Shown: positions 16,957 through 25,744 of the stretch, piece after piece
How positions within the stretch are numbered: position 1 is the stretch's first letter
Layout of the letters: each line of letters begins with the position of its first letter
Assembly: GCF_008086165.1 (NCBI RefSeq)
Contig: NZ_VSKL01000001.1
Coordinates: 186,001 to 250,000, forward strand
Direction of reading: 5' to 3'
Origin: Algorimicrobium algoritergicola
Lineage (GTDB): Bacteria; Bacteroidota; Bacteroidia; Flavobacteriales; Flavobacteriaceae
DNA: 64,000 nucleotides
Notes under the pieces: generated by a model
What the model was told of the DNA's origin: nothing
Seen by the model: the letters and a program-made list of their open reading frames with translations, nothing else
Database searches by the model: none
Position numbers and translations under genes: made by a program

Positions 16957-17030
16957 CGGTCTGGACGGGACTCGAACCCGCGACCTTCGCCGTGACAGGG
17001 CGACATTCTAACCAACTGAACTACCAGACC
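16957..17030 (-). tRNA. tRNA-Asp (anticodon GTC)
   Basis: A 74-nt cloverleaf on the minus strand. The 7-bp acceptor stem pairs GGTCTGG with CCAGACC and the discriminator is G, the Asp identity base. The anticodon loop reads CTGTCAC with GTC in the centre, and the T-loop is GGTTCGAGTCC. The 3' CCA is not encoded. It has its own promoter and terminator, so it is transcribed alone. Confidence 0.96.
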
Positions 17031-17088
17031 GTTGCTTTATTGCATGCTTAACCGTTTTTTACTTGCGTAATAACCTCTCAAGCGGGTG

Positions 17089-17119
17089 CAAATATAAACA
17101 GCTTTTTCAATATGTCAAA
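17089..17119 (-). promoter_or_regulatory. Promoter of tRNA-Asp
   Basis: The minus strand has TTTG (17116-17119), a 19-nt spacer and TATATTTG (17089-17096): a perfect Bacteroidota consensus about 58 nt before the mature tRNA 5' end. Confidence 0.8.
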
Positions 17120-17151
17120 TGTTTTTTCAATAAATTTTAAAGTTTTTTTAT

Positions 17152-18081
17152 TTATAAAAACTTTTGTCGTGCTATCATATAGGTTGTCAATATGTTATTG
17201 AAATCTTTATTGATATCCGCTTCCACATATGTAATGCGATATTGCTGACATTTCAAGCGAATATCCTTAAAATAGTCTTTAATAGCCGTTTCATAGTTCT
17301 CTTTAATCCGATCCGCATATAAATTAACATGATCGCCCGTTTCTACATCTATAAAACGCTTGGGCGCATTGTCAAAATCAAATTGCAGTTCCTTTTCCTT
17401 ATCAAACACATGAAACAGGACTACTTCATGCTTATTGTGTTTTAAATGCCGTAAAGCGTCAAATAATTGCGCGTCATCAGTTTCTGTTTGGAACATATCT
17501 GTAAAAAAGAAAATCAACGAACGTCTATGAATCTTTTCTGCTATTTGGTGCAAATAGGTAAAGGTTTCCGTTTTTCTACTTTCAGGCTTCTTTACCAACA
17601 TGGTATTGAGTTGGTGCAACAACATTTGATGATGGCGCTCACTTCCTTTTTCAGGTGCGTAAAAATCGTAATTATCACTATAAATGCTCAAGCCAACGGC
17701 ATCACGTTGCTTTTTTAAAATATGCATTAAACTAGCCGAAGCCAATGCCGAAAAAGCTATTTTATTCAAGGAGTCTATACCGTATTCCTTCAACTCTGGA
17801 TAATGCATAGAGCTACTATTATCCACAATTAAATGGCAGCGTAAATTAGTTTCATCGTCATAGCGCTTGGTAAAAAGCTTGTCCGTTTTAGCAAACAACT
17901 TCCAATCAATATGGCGTGTACTTTCACCTTGGTTGTATATTTTATGCTCGGCAAATTCTGCCGAGAATCCATGAAACGGACTTTTATGCATACCCGCAAC
18001 AAATCCTTCTACCACCTGTTTGGCCAGTAATTCTAGGTTTTTAAAACCGCCTGCTTTATTTAATTCGTTTTGTAAATCCAT
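17152..18081 (-). CDS. DUF58 domain protein (vWA-like)
   Basis: A 309-residue soluble protein. The diagnostic DUF58 stretch HKIYNQGESTRHIDWKLFA lies near residues 46-65, followed by a vWA-like fold with LIVDNSSSMH (MIDAS-like DxSxS near residue 89). DUF58 genes usually sit beside a MoxR ATPase and Bat proteins; none is present here, so this copy is isolated. Its role, possibly envelope protein maturation with a MoxR chaperone, is inferred from the family. Stem-loop sequences lie just upstream. Confidence 0.9.
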   Translation of the reverse strand: MDLQNELNKAGGFKNLELLAKQVVEGFVAGMHKSPFHGFSAEFAEHKIYNQGESTRHIDWKLFAKTDKLFTKRYDDETNLRCHLIVDNSSSMHYPELKEYGIDSLNKIAFSALASASLMHILKKQRDAVGLSIYSDNYDFYAPEKGSERHHQMLLHQLNTMLVKKPESRKTETFTYLHQIAEKIHRRSLIFFFTDMFQTETDDAQLFDALRHLKHNKHEVVLFHVFDKEKELQFDFDNAPKRFIDVETGDHVNLYADRIKENYETAIKDYFKDIRLKCQQYRITYVEADINKDFNNILTTYMIARQKFL

Positions 18082-18090
18082 AAACCCATT

Positions 18091-18161
18091 TGTCGCTTTA
18101 GCGACAGCTTCCCAAAAGGAAGATTTAAAAAATCATTTAGAATTTGGGTTATACACCCAAA
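18091..18161. repeat. Cluster of three short stem-loops upstream of DUF58
   Basis: TGTCGC/GCGACA (18091-18106), CTTCC/GGAAG (18108-18122) and TTTGGGT/ACCCAAA (18143-18161). This looks like a decayed intergenic repeat of the kind scattered in flavobacterial genomes; a related TTTGGGTGTATCCC start is seen at 18748. Confidence 0.45.
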
Positions 18162-18200
18162 AATTATCTGGAGACGCCCAAACTACGATAGCCCTAAACT

Positions 18201-18235
18201 AAAAAAGGTTTGCCATAACAGCAAACCTTTTCTAT
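18201..18235 (-). terminator. Terminator of thioredoxin gene
   Basis: AAAAGGTTTGC (18203-18213) pairs with GCAAACCTTTT (18221-18231) over a 7-nt loop, with T/A-rich flanks. It lies 54 nt after the trx stop. Confidence 0.8.
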
Positions 18236-18285
18236 TTTATCTTTTAGTCTCGAATCTAGCCTTTATTTCTAGCTTCTAAATACGT

Positions 18286-18603
18286 CTATAAAAGCGCGTC
18301 AATAGCTTCCGTGTAAGCACTTTTTTGTGCAACACCAACTTGACGACCTACTACTTCACCGTTTTGAAAAACTAATACCGTAGGAATGTTACGCACTCCG
18401 TATTTGGCAGCAAATTCCTGATTTGCATCAACATCTACCTTACCAACAACGGCTTTACCTTCGTATTCCTTGCCAATTTCGTCAATGATTGGTCCAACCA
18501 TACGACATGGTCCACACCAAGCAGCCCAAAAATCAACCATTACAGGTTTGTCACTCTTTAATACTGTTTCCTCAAACGTTGCATCTGTAATTTCTAATGC
18601 CAT
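18286..18603 (-). CDS. trxA: Thioredoxin
   Basis: A 105-residue thioredoxin, normal length. The active site WCGPC has Cys 30 and Cys 33 in VDFWAAWCGPCRM, and the cis-Pro loop is RNIPTVLVFQNG. It reduces protein disulfides in the cytoplasm with thioredoxin reductase. The frame extends upstream to 18657, but MALEITDATF at 18603 is the conserved N-terminus, and the upstream residues look non-coding. It has its own terminator; it is separated from dnaE by 475 bp. Confidence 0.95.
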   Translation of the reverse strand: MALEITDATFEETVLKSDKPVMVDFWAAWCGPCRMVGPIIDEIGKEYEGKAVVGKVDVDANQEFAAKYGVRNIPTVLVFQNGEVVGRQVGVAQKSAYTEAIDALL

Positions 18604-19078
18604 AATATTTAAATTTAATATGTTATACTTCAGTTTTAACTGCCTGAAAACAGACATCTATGCAATATTAGTCAAAAATTCTGCCAAAGCTTACAACCTG
18701 ACAATTTGTTTTGTTTATGGCTACATCACTTGCAGTTATACTAACTATTTGGGTGTATCCCTTTTCCGTTGTCACTACAAAGCGTCAGGCTTTCGTACGT
18801 CGCTTCCCGATGAAAAAATCGGGAGAGCTCCAGCAAGTACTCTATCCTTTACACGGAAACCGAACGTTGAAAGTTCATGGTTCAAAAAATCTAACATTTA
18901 GCTATAAAAACAATTCCTCGACGAAATAATTCACAAGATTGAGACATCTTCCATATTTTGAACTCAATCTGTTTTCTTTCTTCTTTATTCTTTACTCTTT
19001 TCTCTTTAGTCTTTCCGAAATCCTCAATAATTTAAAGCAAGTCTATTAAAGCACTTCAACTGCGCGCCGTATGACACA
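18604..19078. other. 475-bp intergenic region between dnaE and trx
   Basis: Holds a repeat-like block (18748-18855) with an internal hairpin and T/C-rich tracts after it (18960-19015). Overlapping plus-strand frames here have no family signature. I see no RNA gene. Confidence 0.5.
18748..18855. repeat. Putative dispersed intergenic repeat with internal hairpin
   Basis: The block runs from TTTGGGTGTATCCC to TATCCTTTACAC. It contains the hairpin TCCCGATGAAAAAATCGGGA (18806-18825). The TCCCGAT/ATCGGGA stem recurs at 26359 and 62684. The style matches intergenic repeats known in flavobacteria; membership in one family is inference. Confidence 0.4.
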
Positions 19079-22000
19079 TCAATTCAACTTATAAAATACA
19101 TCATTGCGCTCCAATTCTAATAACAACTCTTGCGAAATTTGCACCTTTTGCTTTCTACTCGGCATATTTAATTTTATCTGTTCCTCATTGTCATACACAA
19201 TAAAATTCAACGCATGATCACCAACATGACTACGAAATAAATTCTGTAATTGACGTATTTTCGACTCTTCTAAATCGGTTATATTTAGTTGGATGGATAG
19301 TTTCTTGGCATAGGTATCCATCACATCATGCAACAACTGAAAACTATTAAATTGAATTCGCGGCTCACCACGTACACCTGTATCTTTTTTAATCCAACCT
19401 TCTCGAACAAATACCTTAACATGAACAAAAGAGTTCTTCAGTAAAAAGTGTCTAAACTTTAAATATTCTTCACCAAAAATTCGGAATTCAAAACTATTGG
19501 TATAATCATCAACCGTAAACATAGCCCAACCTTTCCCTTGCTTACTCACCCGATGTTGCACATCGGTCACCACGCAACCAAAAGTCAATTCCCGATTTAC
19601 GTAGGGTTCTATATTTTCTAATAAGGCTAATTCCGCATTACAGAATGTTTTCATTTCAATTTTAAAATCGTCCAACGGATGGCCCGAAATATAAATACCA
19701 ACCACCTCTTTTTCTTGAGCCAATTTTTCCATGGTTCCCCATTCCTCACAAGGTGGCACTTCTGGTTCTGCTATTTGCACATCACTGGCTTCGCCAAACA
19801 GACTTACTTGCGCCGAGTTTTCATTTTCTTGATGTTTGGCGCCATATTTAATAGCTTTTTCTAAAAAGGTAATACCATCACCATCATCATGAAAATATTG
19901 CGCGCGATGCGTGTCTGAAAAACCATCAAAACCGCCAGCAAGTGCTAAATTCTCAAAAGCCCGTTTATTAGCTGCTCGTAAATCAATACGTTTGGCAAAA
20001 TCGAAAATCGATTTAAACGGTCCCCCTTCATTACGATTTTCAACAATGGTCATTACAGCGCCATGGCCAACACCTTTTATGGCGCCCATTCCAAAACGAA
20101 CGGCATAATCTTGGTTCACGGAAAATTTATAATAACTTTCATTAATATCCGGACCCAAAACAAGCAATTTCATGCGCTTGCATTCTTCCATAAAGAAAGA
20201 TACCTGCTTAATATCATTCATGTTATTAGATAATACAGCTGCCATATATTCGGCTGGATAATGGGCTTTTAAATATGCGGTTTGATAAGCAATCCATGCG
20301 TAACATGTGGAATGCGACTTGTTAAAGGCATAACTTGCAAAAGCTTCCCAATCCTTCCAAATTTTTTCTAACTTTTTAGCATCGTGACCATTTCCTTCGG
20401 CTTGAGCAATAAATTTTGGTTTCATTTTATCCAAAACCGTAATTTGCTTTTTACCCATGGCTTTCCGCAAAACATCGGCTTCACCTTTGGTAAAGTTGGC
20501 TAGTTTTTGCGAGAGTAACATAACCTGCTCTTGGTAAACTGTAATTCCGTAGGTTTCTTTTAAGTACTCTTCCATGGCTGGTAAATCGTACTCAATATCT
20601 TCTTTACCATGTTTACGCTTTGTAAAACTCGGTATGTATTCCATAGGACCTGGTCTGTACAGGGCATTCATGGCAATTAAATCTTCAAAAACTGTCGGTT
20701 TTAATTCCTTTAAGTGTTTTTGCATGCCTGGTGATTCATACTGAAAAACACCTACCGTTTCACCACGTTGAAATAACTCATATGTTTTTTCATCATCCAA
20801 TGGAAAACTATCTGGGTCCAATAAAATATCGTGTTTGGCTTTGACAATTTTAACGGTGTCCTTAATTAAGGTTAGCGTTTTTAAACCCAAGAAATCCATT
20901 TTTAATAATCCAGCGTCTTCAACAACCGAGTTATCAAATTGGGTGACATATAAATCGGAATCTTTAGCCGTTGCAACGGGAACGAATTTGGTAATATCAT
21001 CTGGTGTTATGATCACACCACAGGCATGAATTCCTGTATTTCTCACCGAACCTTCTAGTATTCGCGCTAGATTAACGGTTTCAGCTTGCAAGTCAGATCC
21101 TTCAGAAATATTTAAAAGTTCGTTCACTTTTTCTAAATCTTCCGAGCGGAATTTACTACTTAATTCCTTTTCACTCATGCCAAAAATCTTACTCAACTTG
21201 GACATGGTAGGAATTAATTTTGAAATCCTATCGGCATCAAAAAGTGGCAAATCCAATACACGAGCGGTATCTCGAATGGAGGATTTGGCTGCCATGGTTC
21301 CGTAGGTAATAATTTGCGCTACTTGACTGCTTCCATATTTATTAATGACATAATCCATAACGCGACTTCGACCTTCATCATCAAAATCGATATCGATATC
21401 TGGCATACTCACACGATCTGGATTTAAGAAACGCTCAAAAAGCAAGTCGTACTTCAACGGATCAATATTGGTAATCCACAAACAATAGGCAACCACAGAA
21501 CCAGCAGCAGACCCACGACCTGGTCCAACAGACACGTCCATCTTTCTCGCTTCGCGAATAAAATCTTCCACAATTAAAAAATAACCTGGATACCCCGTGT
21601 TTTGAATAACGCTTAATTCGAAATCCAAACGTTCAGTTACTTCTTCAGTAAGTTCTTCACCATAGCGTTTTTTGGCACCTACATACGTTAAATGTCTTAG
21701 AAATGCATTCTCACCACGCTTGCCTTTATCTGTTAAATCGGCAGCATCTTTAAATTCTTCGGGGATATCAAAAGCAGGTAATAACACATCACGTGCTAAC
21801 TCATAAGCCTCCACTTTATCAACAACTTCTTGAATATTGCTAATGGCTTCTGGAACATCTTTAAAGAGTTCCTTCATAGCTTCTGATGACTTGAAATAAT
21901 ACTCTTGGTTAGGCATCCCGAAACGGTAACCACGTCCACGACCAATTGGTGTTGCTTGCTTTTCACCATCTTTTACACAGAGTAAAATATCGTGTGCATT

Positions 22001-23467
22001 GGCATCTTCTTTTTTGGCGTAATAGGTATTATTACTGGCGACTAATTTAATATTATGCTTTCTGGAAAACTCAATTAAAACCGGATTTACCCGATTTTCA
22101 TCTTCCTGATTATGACGCATAATTTCAATGTATAAATCGTCTCCAAACTCTTGTTTCCACCAAAGTAGAGCTTCTTCAGCTTGGTTTTCACCGATATTTA
22201 AAACTTTACTTGGCACTTCACCATATAAGTTTCCGGTAAGGACAATTAAATCTTCTTTGTATTGTTGAATGAGTTTTTTATCAATTCGCGGTAAATAGTA
22301 GAAACCATCCACAAAGGCATGGGATGATAACTTGGCTAAATTATGATAGCCTTTTTTACTTTTTGCCAATAAAACAATTTGATAGCCATTGTCTTTTCTA
22401 GATTTATCGGTATGATTCTCGCACACAAAAAATTCGCAACCTAAAATGGGTTTTATTTCTTGAAAATTTGCGGGTTCGCCAAGCGCTTCAGCTTCTTTAT
22501 TTTTTGCTTGAATGTTTTTATTATGATTGCTAACCGCTTTTACAAAATGAAAAGCACCCATCATATTCGCATGATCCGTTAGCGCTACGGCTGGCATATT
22601 ATGCTCGGCTGCAACTGCTACTAATTTTGGAATGCTGATGGTTGATTGTAAAATTGAAAACTGCGAATGGTTATGCAAATGCACAAAATCAACAGCTTTT
22701 AACTCCGAAATATTTTCTTTTATTTCTTGAGCCGATAAACCATCATCTTGGGTTTTTAAAATCTGCTCACGAATCTTGGCGCTGGCTTGTTTTAAATTGA
22801 TGTGTTTTAAACCAATCAGTTTAATTACCTGCGGATTCGCTTTGGAGAATTTTTCAAAATAATCCGGTTGAACATCTAACTGCTCCTTGGTGTATTCTTC
22901 ACGTCTAATTAATTCTAAAAAACAACGGGTAGTTGCTTCCACATCGGCGGTGGCATTGTGCGCTTCCGAAAATGGTTTATTAAATAAAAATTGGTGTAAC
23001 TCTGTTAATGTTGGTAATTTAAATTTCCCATAACGACCACCAGGCAATTGACATAAACTAGCCGTATGTTCCGTACAGGTATCTAAAACTGGTAATTCTT
23101 GTAATTTATTTTCAAGATTACCACGAACAAATTCAGCTCCCATAATATTGAGATCGAATTTTACATTCTGTCCAACTACAAATTTGGTTTTGTTTAACGC
23201 GTCATTAAATTTTTCTAAAACGGCCTGCAAAGGCAATCCTTGTTCTTGAGCTAATTCAGTAGAAATACCGTGAATTTTTTCGGCATCATAAGGAATATTG
23301 AAACCGTCTGGTTTTACCAAATAATCTTGGTGTTCAATACAGTTTCCCATGTCGTCATGCAACTGCCAAGCAATTTGAATACACCTTGGCCAATTATCGG
23401 TATCGGTAATTGGTGCATCCCAACGTTTTGGTAAGCCAGTTGTTTCTGTATCGAAAATTAAGTACAT
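19079..23467 (-). CDS. dnaE: DNA polymerase III alpha subunit with N-terminal proofreading exonuclease
   Basis: A 1462-residue replicative polymerase. Residues 1-195 form a DnaQ-like 3'-5' exonuclease: Exo I DTETTG (D6, E8), Exo II VVGQNVKFD, Exo III HNATADVEAT. A PHP domain starts near residue 265 (VHLHNHSQFSI, then ALTDHANMMGAFHF). The palm has the catalytic acids in PDIDIDFDDEGR, and GPGRGSAAGS precedes it. The fingers, helix-hairpin-helix and an OB domain (ELTFGCVVTDVQHRVSKQG) follow. It synthesises the chromosome with the beta clamp. The fusion places editing and synthesis in one chain, unlike E. coli. It stands alone, with 373 bp upstream. Confidence 0.96.
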   Translation of the reverse strand: MYLIFDTETTGLPKRWDAPITDTDNWPRCIQIAWQLHDDMGNCIEHQDYLVKPDGFNIPYDAEKIHGISTELAQEQGLPLQAVLEKFNDALNKTKFVVGQNVKFDLNIMGAEFVRGNLENKLQELPVLDTCTEHTASLCQLPGGRYGKFKLPTLTELHQFLFNKPFSEAHNATADVEATTRCFLELIRREEYTKEQLDVQPDYFEKFSKANPQVIKLIGLKHINLKQASAKIREQILKTQDDGLSAQEIKENISELKAVDFVHLHNHSQFSILQSTISIPKLVAVAAEHNMPAVALTDHANMMGAFHFVKAVSNHNKNIQAKNKEAEALGEPANFQEIKPILGCEFFVCENHTDKSRKDNGYQIVLLAKSKKGYHNLAKLSSHAFVDGFYYLPRIDKKLIQQYKEDLIVLTGNLYGEVPSKVLNIGENQAEEALLWWKQEFGDDLYIEIMRHNQEDENRVNPVLIEFSRKHNIKLVASNNTYYAKKEDANAHDILLCVKDGEKQATPIGRGRGYRFGMPNQEYYFKSSEAMKELFKDVPEAISNIQEVVDKVEAYELARDVLLPAFDIPEEFKDAADLTDKGKRGENAFLRHLTYVGAKKRYGEELTEEVTERLDFELSVIQNTGYPGYFLIVEDFIREARKMDVSVGPGRGSAAGSVVAYCLWITNIDPLKYDLLFERFLNPDRVSMPDIDIDFDDEGRSRVMDYVINKYGSSQVAQIITYGTMAAKSSIRDTARVLDLPLFDADRISKLIPTMSKLSKIFGMSEKELSSKFRSEDLEKVNELLNISEGSDLQAETVNLARILEGSVRNTGIHACGVIITPDDITKFVPVATAKDSDLYVTQFDNSVVEDAGLLKMDFLGLKTLTLIKDTVKIVKAKHDILLDPDSFPLDDEKTYELFQRGETVGVFQYESPGMQKHLKELKPTVFEDLIAMNALYRPGPMEYIPSFTKRKHGKEDIEYDLPAMEEYLKETYGITVYQEQVMLLSQKLANFTKGEADVLRKAMGKKQITVLDKMKPKFIAQAEGNGHDAKKLEKIWKDWEAFASYAFNKSHSTCYAWIAYQTAYLKAHYPAEYMAAVLSNNMNDIKQVSFFMEECKRMKLLVLGPDINESYYKFSVNQDYAVRFGMGAIKGVGHGAVMTIVENRNEGGPFKSIFDFAKRIDLRAANKRAFENLALAGGFDGFSDTHRAQYFHDDGDGITFLEKAIKYGAKHQENENSAQVSLFGEASDVQIAEPEVPPCEEWGTMEKLAQEKEVVGIYISGHPLDDFKIEMKTFCNAELALLENIEPYVNRELTFGCVVTDVQHRVSKQGKGWAMFTVDDYTNSFEFRIFGEEYLKFRHFLLKNSFVHVKVFVREGWIKKDTGVRGEPRIQFNSFQLLHDVMDTYAKKLSIQLNITDLEESKIRQLQNLFRSHVGDHALNFIVYDNEEQIKLNMPSRKQKVQISQELLLELERNDVFYKLN

Positions 23468-23840
23468 CTGTTGTTTGTTATTAAGTTGCCTGCCTGCCGT
23501 TAGGAAGGTTTATGGTTTGTTGTTAATATGAACTAAAACCAGTTCAAAATACCGAAAATAATTATGAATTTGTAGAAAAAAATGAGACTATAAAATTACG
23601 TAGAATTAATGCTTTTTTAAAATGAAGTTATAAACAATTTTAAACAATGAGTCTGTAGATTTTAGAACGTCCCGAGAGACTCGAGACTTTTAGAGATTAG
23701 AGAGGATTGATATTCTATAAAAATATAAGTTACGACCTATACCAAACAAAAAGCGCAACCGTTTCCAGTTGCGCTTTCTGAATCAATTACAGTTTAAATA
23801 CATTCAAGTTGTAATTGATTACTTATAATTATGATTTAGA
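23468..23840. other. 373-bp intergenic region upstream of dnaE
   Basis: Contains a short CCTGCC-type imperfect palindrome near 23489-23508, an imperfect GTCCCGAG/CTCGAGAC hairpin near 23670-23688, and the terminator of the DUF2383 gene. No coding frame is credible. Confidence 0.5.
23748..23780 (-). terminator. Terminator of the DUF2383 gene
   Basis: AAAGCGCAAC (23750-23759) pairs with GTTGCGCTTT (23768-23777). On the minus strand the stem ends in a T-run. It lies about 60 nt after the stop. Confidence 0.75.
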
Positions 23841-24293
23841 TTAGGATACCAATTCTTCATGAACTTTTTCCGTGTTAATAGCACTTTGAATCGCATTTTT
23901 ATGCTTGATTAGCAAGGAGTCTATACTTGGCGGCAAAGTTCGGTCTTTCAGAATGTCTTTATATTCTTCTAAACTTGCTTTTTCACCTCGGATGGCCTCT
24001 TCTAAAATGGCTTCGGTATCATTGGTTGTAAACGTTGATTTCAACGACATCCAATTTCTGTGCATGCTACCTTTAAAACTTCCTGAATCTTCTGGAATTT
24101 CTCCATATTGAAGGATTTCCGTTCGAAGTTCTTTAGCAAATTGGCTACGCTCGGTAGCTCTTCGCTTGAAAAACATTTTTATTTCAGGATTATCCACGTT
24201 ATTCATGGCATTGATGTATCCTTTTTCGGCATCATAATTTTTTACTAATAATTCGTTTAATTTGTTTGAAATTTCTTCTGTGAACTTCATCAT
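23841..24293 (-). CDS. PA2169/DUF2383 family four-helix-bundle protein
   Basis: A 150-residue, all-helical soluble protein. Conserved family features are LNELLVKNYDAEKGYINA at residues 12-29, FFKRRATERSQFAKEL near 41-56, and ILEEAIRGEKASLEEYKDIL near 95-114. It looks like a ferritin-like or stress-associated bundle, but the function is not established. Two adjacent ATGs (24293 and 24290) could both serve as start. It is monocistronic, with a strong terminator. Confidence 0.9.
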   Translation of the reverse strand: MMKFTEEISNKLNELLVKNYDAEKGYINAMNNVDNPEIKMFFKRRATERSQFAKELRTEILQYGEIPEDSGSFKGSMHRNWMSLKSTFTTNDTEAILEEAIRGEKASLEEYKDILKDRTLPPSIDSLLIKHKNAIQSAINTEKVHEELVS

Positions 24294-24428
24294 AATATCT
24301 CTGTCATTTAAATTTCAATAGGTTCTTTATAGATGCGTATTGTTTCACATCTACTTTAATATAAGAGATATAAGGGCTGAAGTCAAGTATACAGGCAGAA
24401 ACCTTTGAAACTTTAGCTCTTTTTAACA

Positions 24429-24460
24429 AAAAACGCGACTAAAGAGCCGCGTTTGTTAAT
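24429..24460 (-). terminator. Terminator of the DUF6252-like lipoprotein gene
   Basis: AAACGCG (24431-24437) pairs with CGCGTTT (24448-24454), extended by AACAAA/TTTGTT around a two-base bulge. A T-run follows on the minus strand. Confidence 0.7.
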
Positions 24461-24478
24461 TTTTTTATGAGAATTACC

Positions 24479-25591
24479 TTACATATCGTCTAAATAATCT
24501 GGAATAGTATCGCCATCCGTGTCATCATTGGTTACATCACCATCGCCATTGGCGTCTTCATCAATGGTAAGAATCCCGTCACCATCATCATCATTATCTA
24601 AATAGTTTGGAATTGTATCACCATCTGTATCATCATCTCTAACATCGCCATTTCCATTAACATCCTCGAGAATTGTGTTTAAGGAATCCCCATCATCATC
24701 ATTATCCAGGAAATTTGGAATCATATCACCATCTGTATCATCATCTCTCAAATCGCCATTATCATTAACATCTTCGTTCATGGTTAATACCGAGTCGCCA
24801 TCGTCATCGTCATCCAGATAATTAGGAAACTCATCACCATCTGTGTTATCGTTCGTTATGTCGCCATCACCATTTTCATCCTCATTTACGGACAGAAGGC
24901 CATCACCATCGTCATCATTACAAATTAAGGTGTCTATAATGGCTTGAATTTCACCAGTACTATCTATACAAGCAATTTGTTGATTGATTAGGGCTTGTTT
25001 ATACGCATTACAATTTGCAGAATAATCATCTGAAGTTGTTGGAGTATTTAAATATAATTCTTTGGCAATTTCAGATTGAGCAATCGCATCATCACATGAC
25101 ATTATATTAGGACCAGATCCTATTGGAAGCGGTAAATCGAAAAACACGCCTTCACTAAAATTTACCGTTTTTAAGCCAGAACTGGAATAGGCATTAAAAT
25201 AAAACTCACCTGAAACGGTATTATTTGCTGCATCATAACGTGAAATAGTTATTAAACCATCGGGAGGATACACACTAAAATCTAGATCCGGTTCATTATT
25301 TGTAGAATAGGCAACATCTTCTAAATCTATGAATTCGGCATGGCTTGAATTACCAACGCCAAGTGGATAATTACCAATAGCCAAATCTGACACATTTAAG
25401 GTAATGGCTTCAAAATTGTCACCACCTGTAATAACAAGTTTTCCGGCATCATTAAAACTCGCGTTATAAAATAAGGCCTTCCAACGCTCACCATCTTTTT
25501 TACCTTGAAGCGCAGGTGTATTAAATTCAATTTCATCACCACAACTAAAAACAGTTATAAATGCTAGGGCTAAAACAAATAATTTTTTCAT
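24479..25591 (-). CDS. Lipoprotein with DUF6252-like domain and four Asp-rich 36-residue repeats
   Basis: A 370-residue protein. The lipobox VFSC puts the lipidated Cys at about residue 17. Residues 25-155 resemble flavobacterial DUF6252 lipoproteins ([12 protein letters not shown], then [13 protein letters not shown]). Residues 225-368 are four tandem units of exactly 36 residues, each of the form [32 protein letters not shown], like calcium-binding thrombospondin type 3 repeats. It is probably anchored in the outer membrane with a Ca2+-stabilised stalk. A TATTTTTG box lies 33 nt upstream and a terminator follows. Confidence 0.8.
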   Translation of the reverse strand: MKKLFVLALAFITVFSCGDEIEFNTPALQGKKDGERWKALFYNASFNDAGKLVITGGDNFEAITLNVSDLAIGNYPLGVGNSSHAEFIDLEDVAYSTNNEPDLDFSVYPPDGLITISRYDAANNTVSGEFYFNAYSSSGLKTVNFSEGVFFDLPLPIGSGPNIMSCDDAIAQSEIAKELYLNTPTTSDDYSANCNAYKQALINQQIACIDSTGEIQAIIDTLICNDDDGDGLLSVNEDENGDGDITNDNTDGDEFPNYLDDDDDGDSVLTMNEDVNDNGDLRDDDTDGDMIPNFLDNDDDGDSLNTILEDVNGNGDVRDDDTDGDTIPNYLDNDDDGDGILTIDEDANGDGDVTNDDTDGDTIPDYLDDM

Positions 25592-25623
25592 GATTTTATG
25601 TTTATTGTACTAAAATGAGAACT

Positions 25624-25631
25624 CAAAAATA
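25624..25631 (-). promoter_or_regulatory. Candidate -7 box for the Asp-repeat lipoprotein gene
   Basis: The minus strand reads TATTTTTG (TAnnTTTG), 33 nt before the ATG at 25591. No clear -33 element. Confidence 0.4.
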
Positions 25632-25690
25632 GAATAAAAATTATAAGAAATAGAATTTTCCATAACTAATTAAATTTCAAAAAAATATAG

Positions 25691-25698
25691 TATATTTG
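25691..25698 (+). promoter_or_regulatory. -7 box of rpsP
   Basis: TATATTTG, a perfect match, 46 nt before the rpsP ATG. The -33 element is weak, as often seen for ribosomal genes in this phylum. Confidence 0.6.
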
Positions 25699-25715
25699 CA
25701 CCCTTATTAATAATC

Positions 25716-25730
25716 GAGGTCGCGAACCTC
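25716..25730 (+). promoter_or_regulatory. Small hairpin in the rpsP leader
   Basis: GAGGT (25716-25720) pairs with ACCTC (25726-25730) around CGCGA in the 5' leader. It could bind S16 in autoregulation or be a stability element; no family match is claimed. Confidence 0.35.
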
Positions 25731-25744
25731 ACTAATTAATTTTT

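Noticed and set aside
18470-18929. Plus-strand frames opposite and upstream of trx
   Set aside because: Antisense shadow of trx plus repeat-like sequence; no conserved motif.
24480-24925. Tandem 108-bp repeats as a CRISPR array or satellite
   Set aside because: They are in frame within a lipoprotein gene, encode a known type of Asp-rich repeat, and have no unique spacers.
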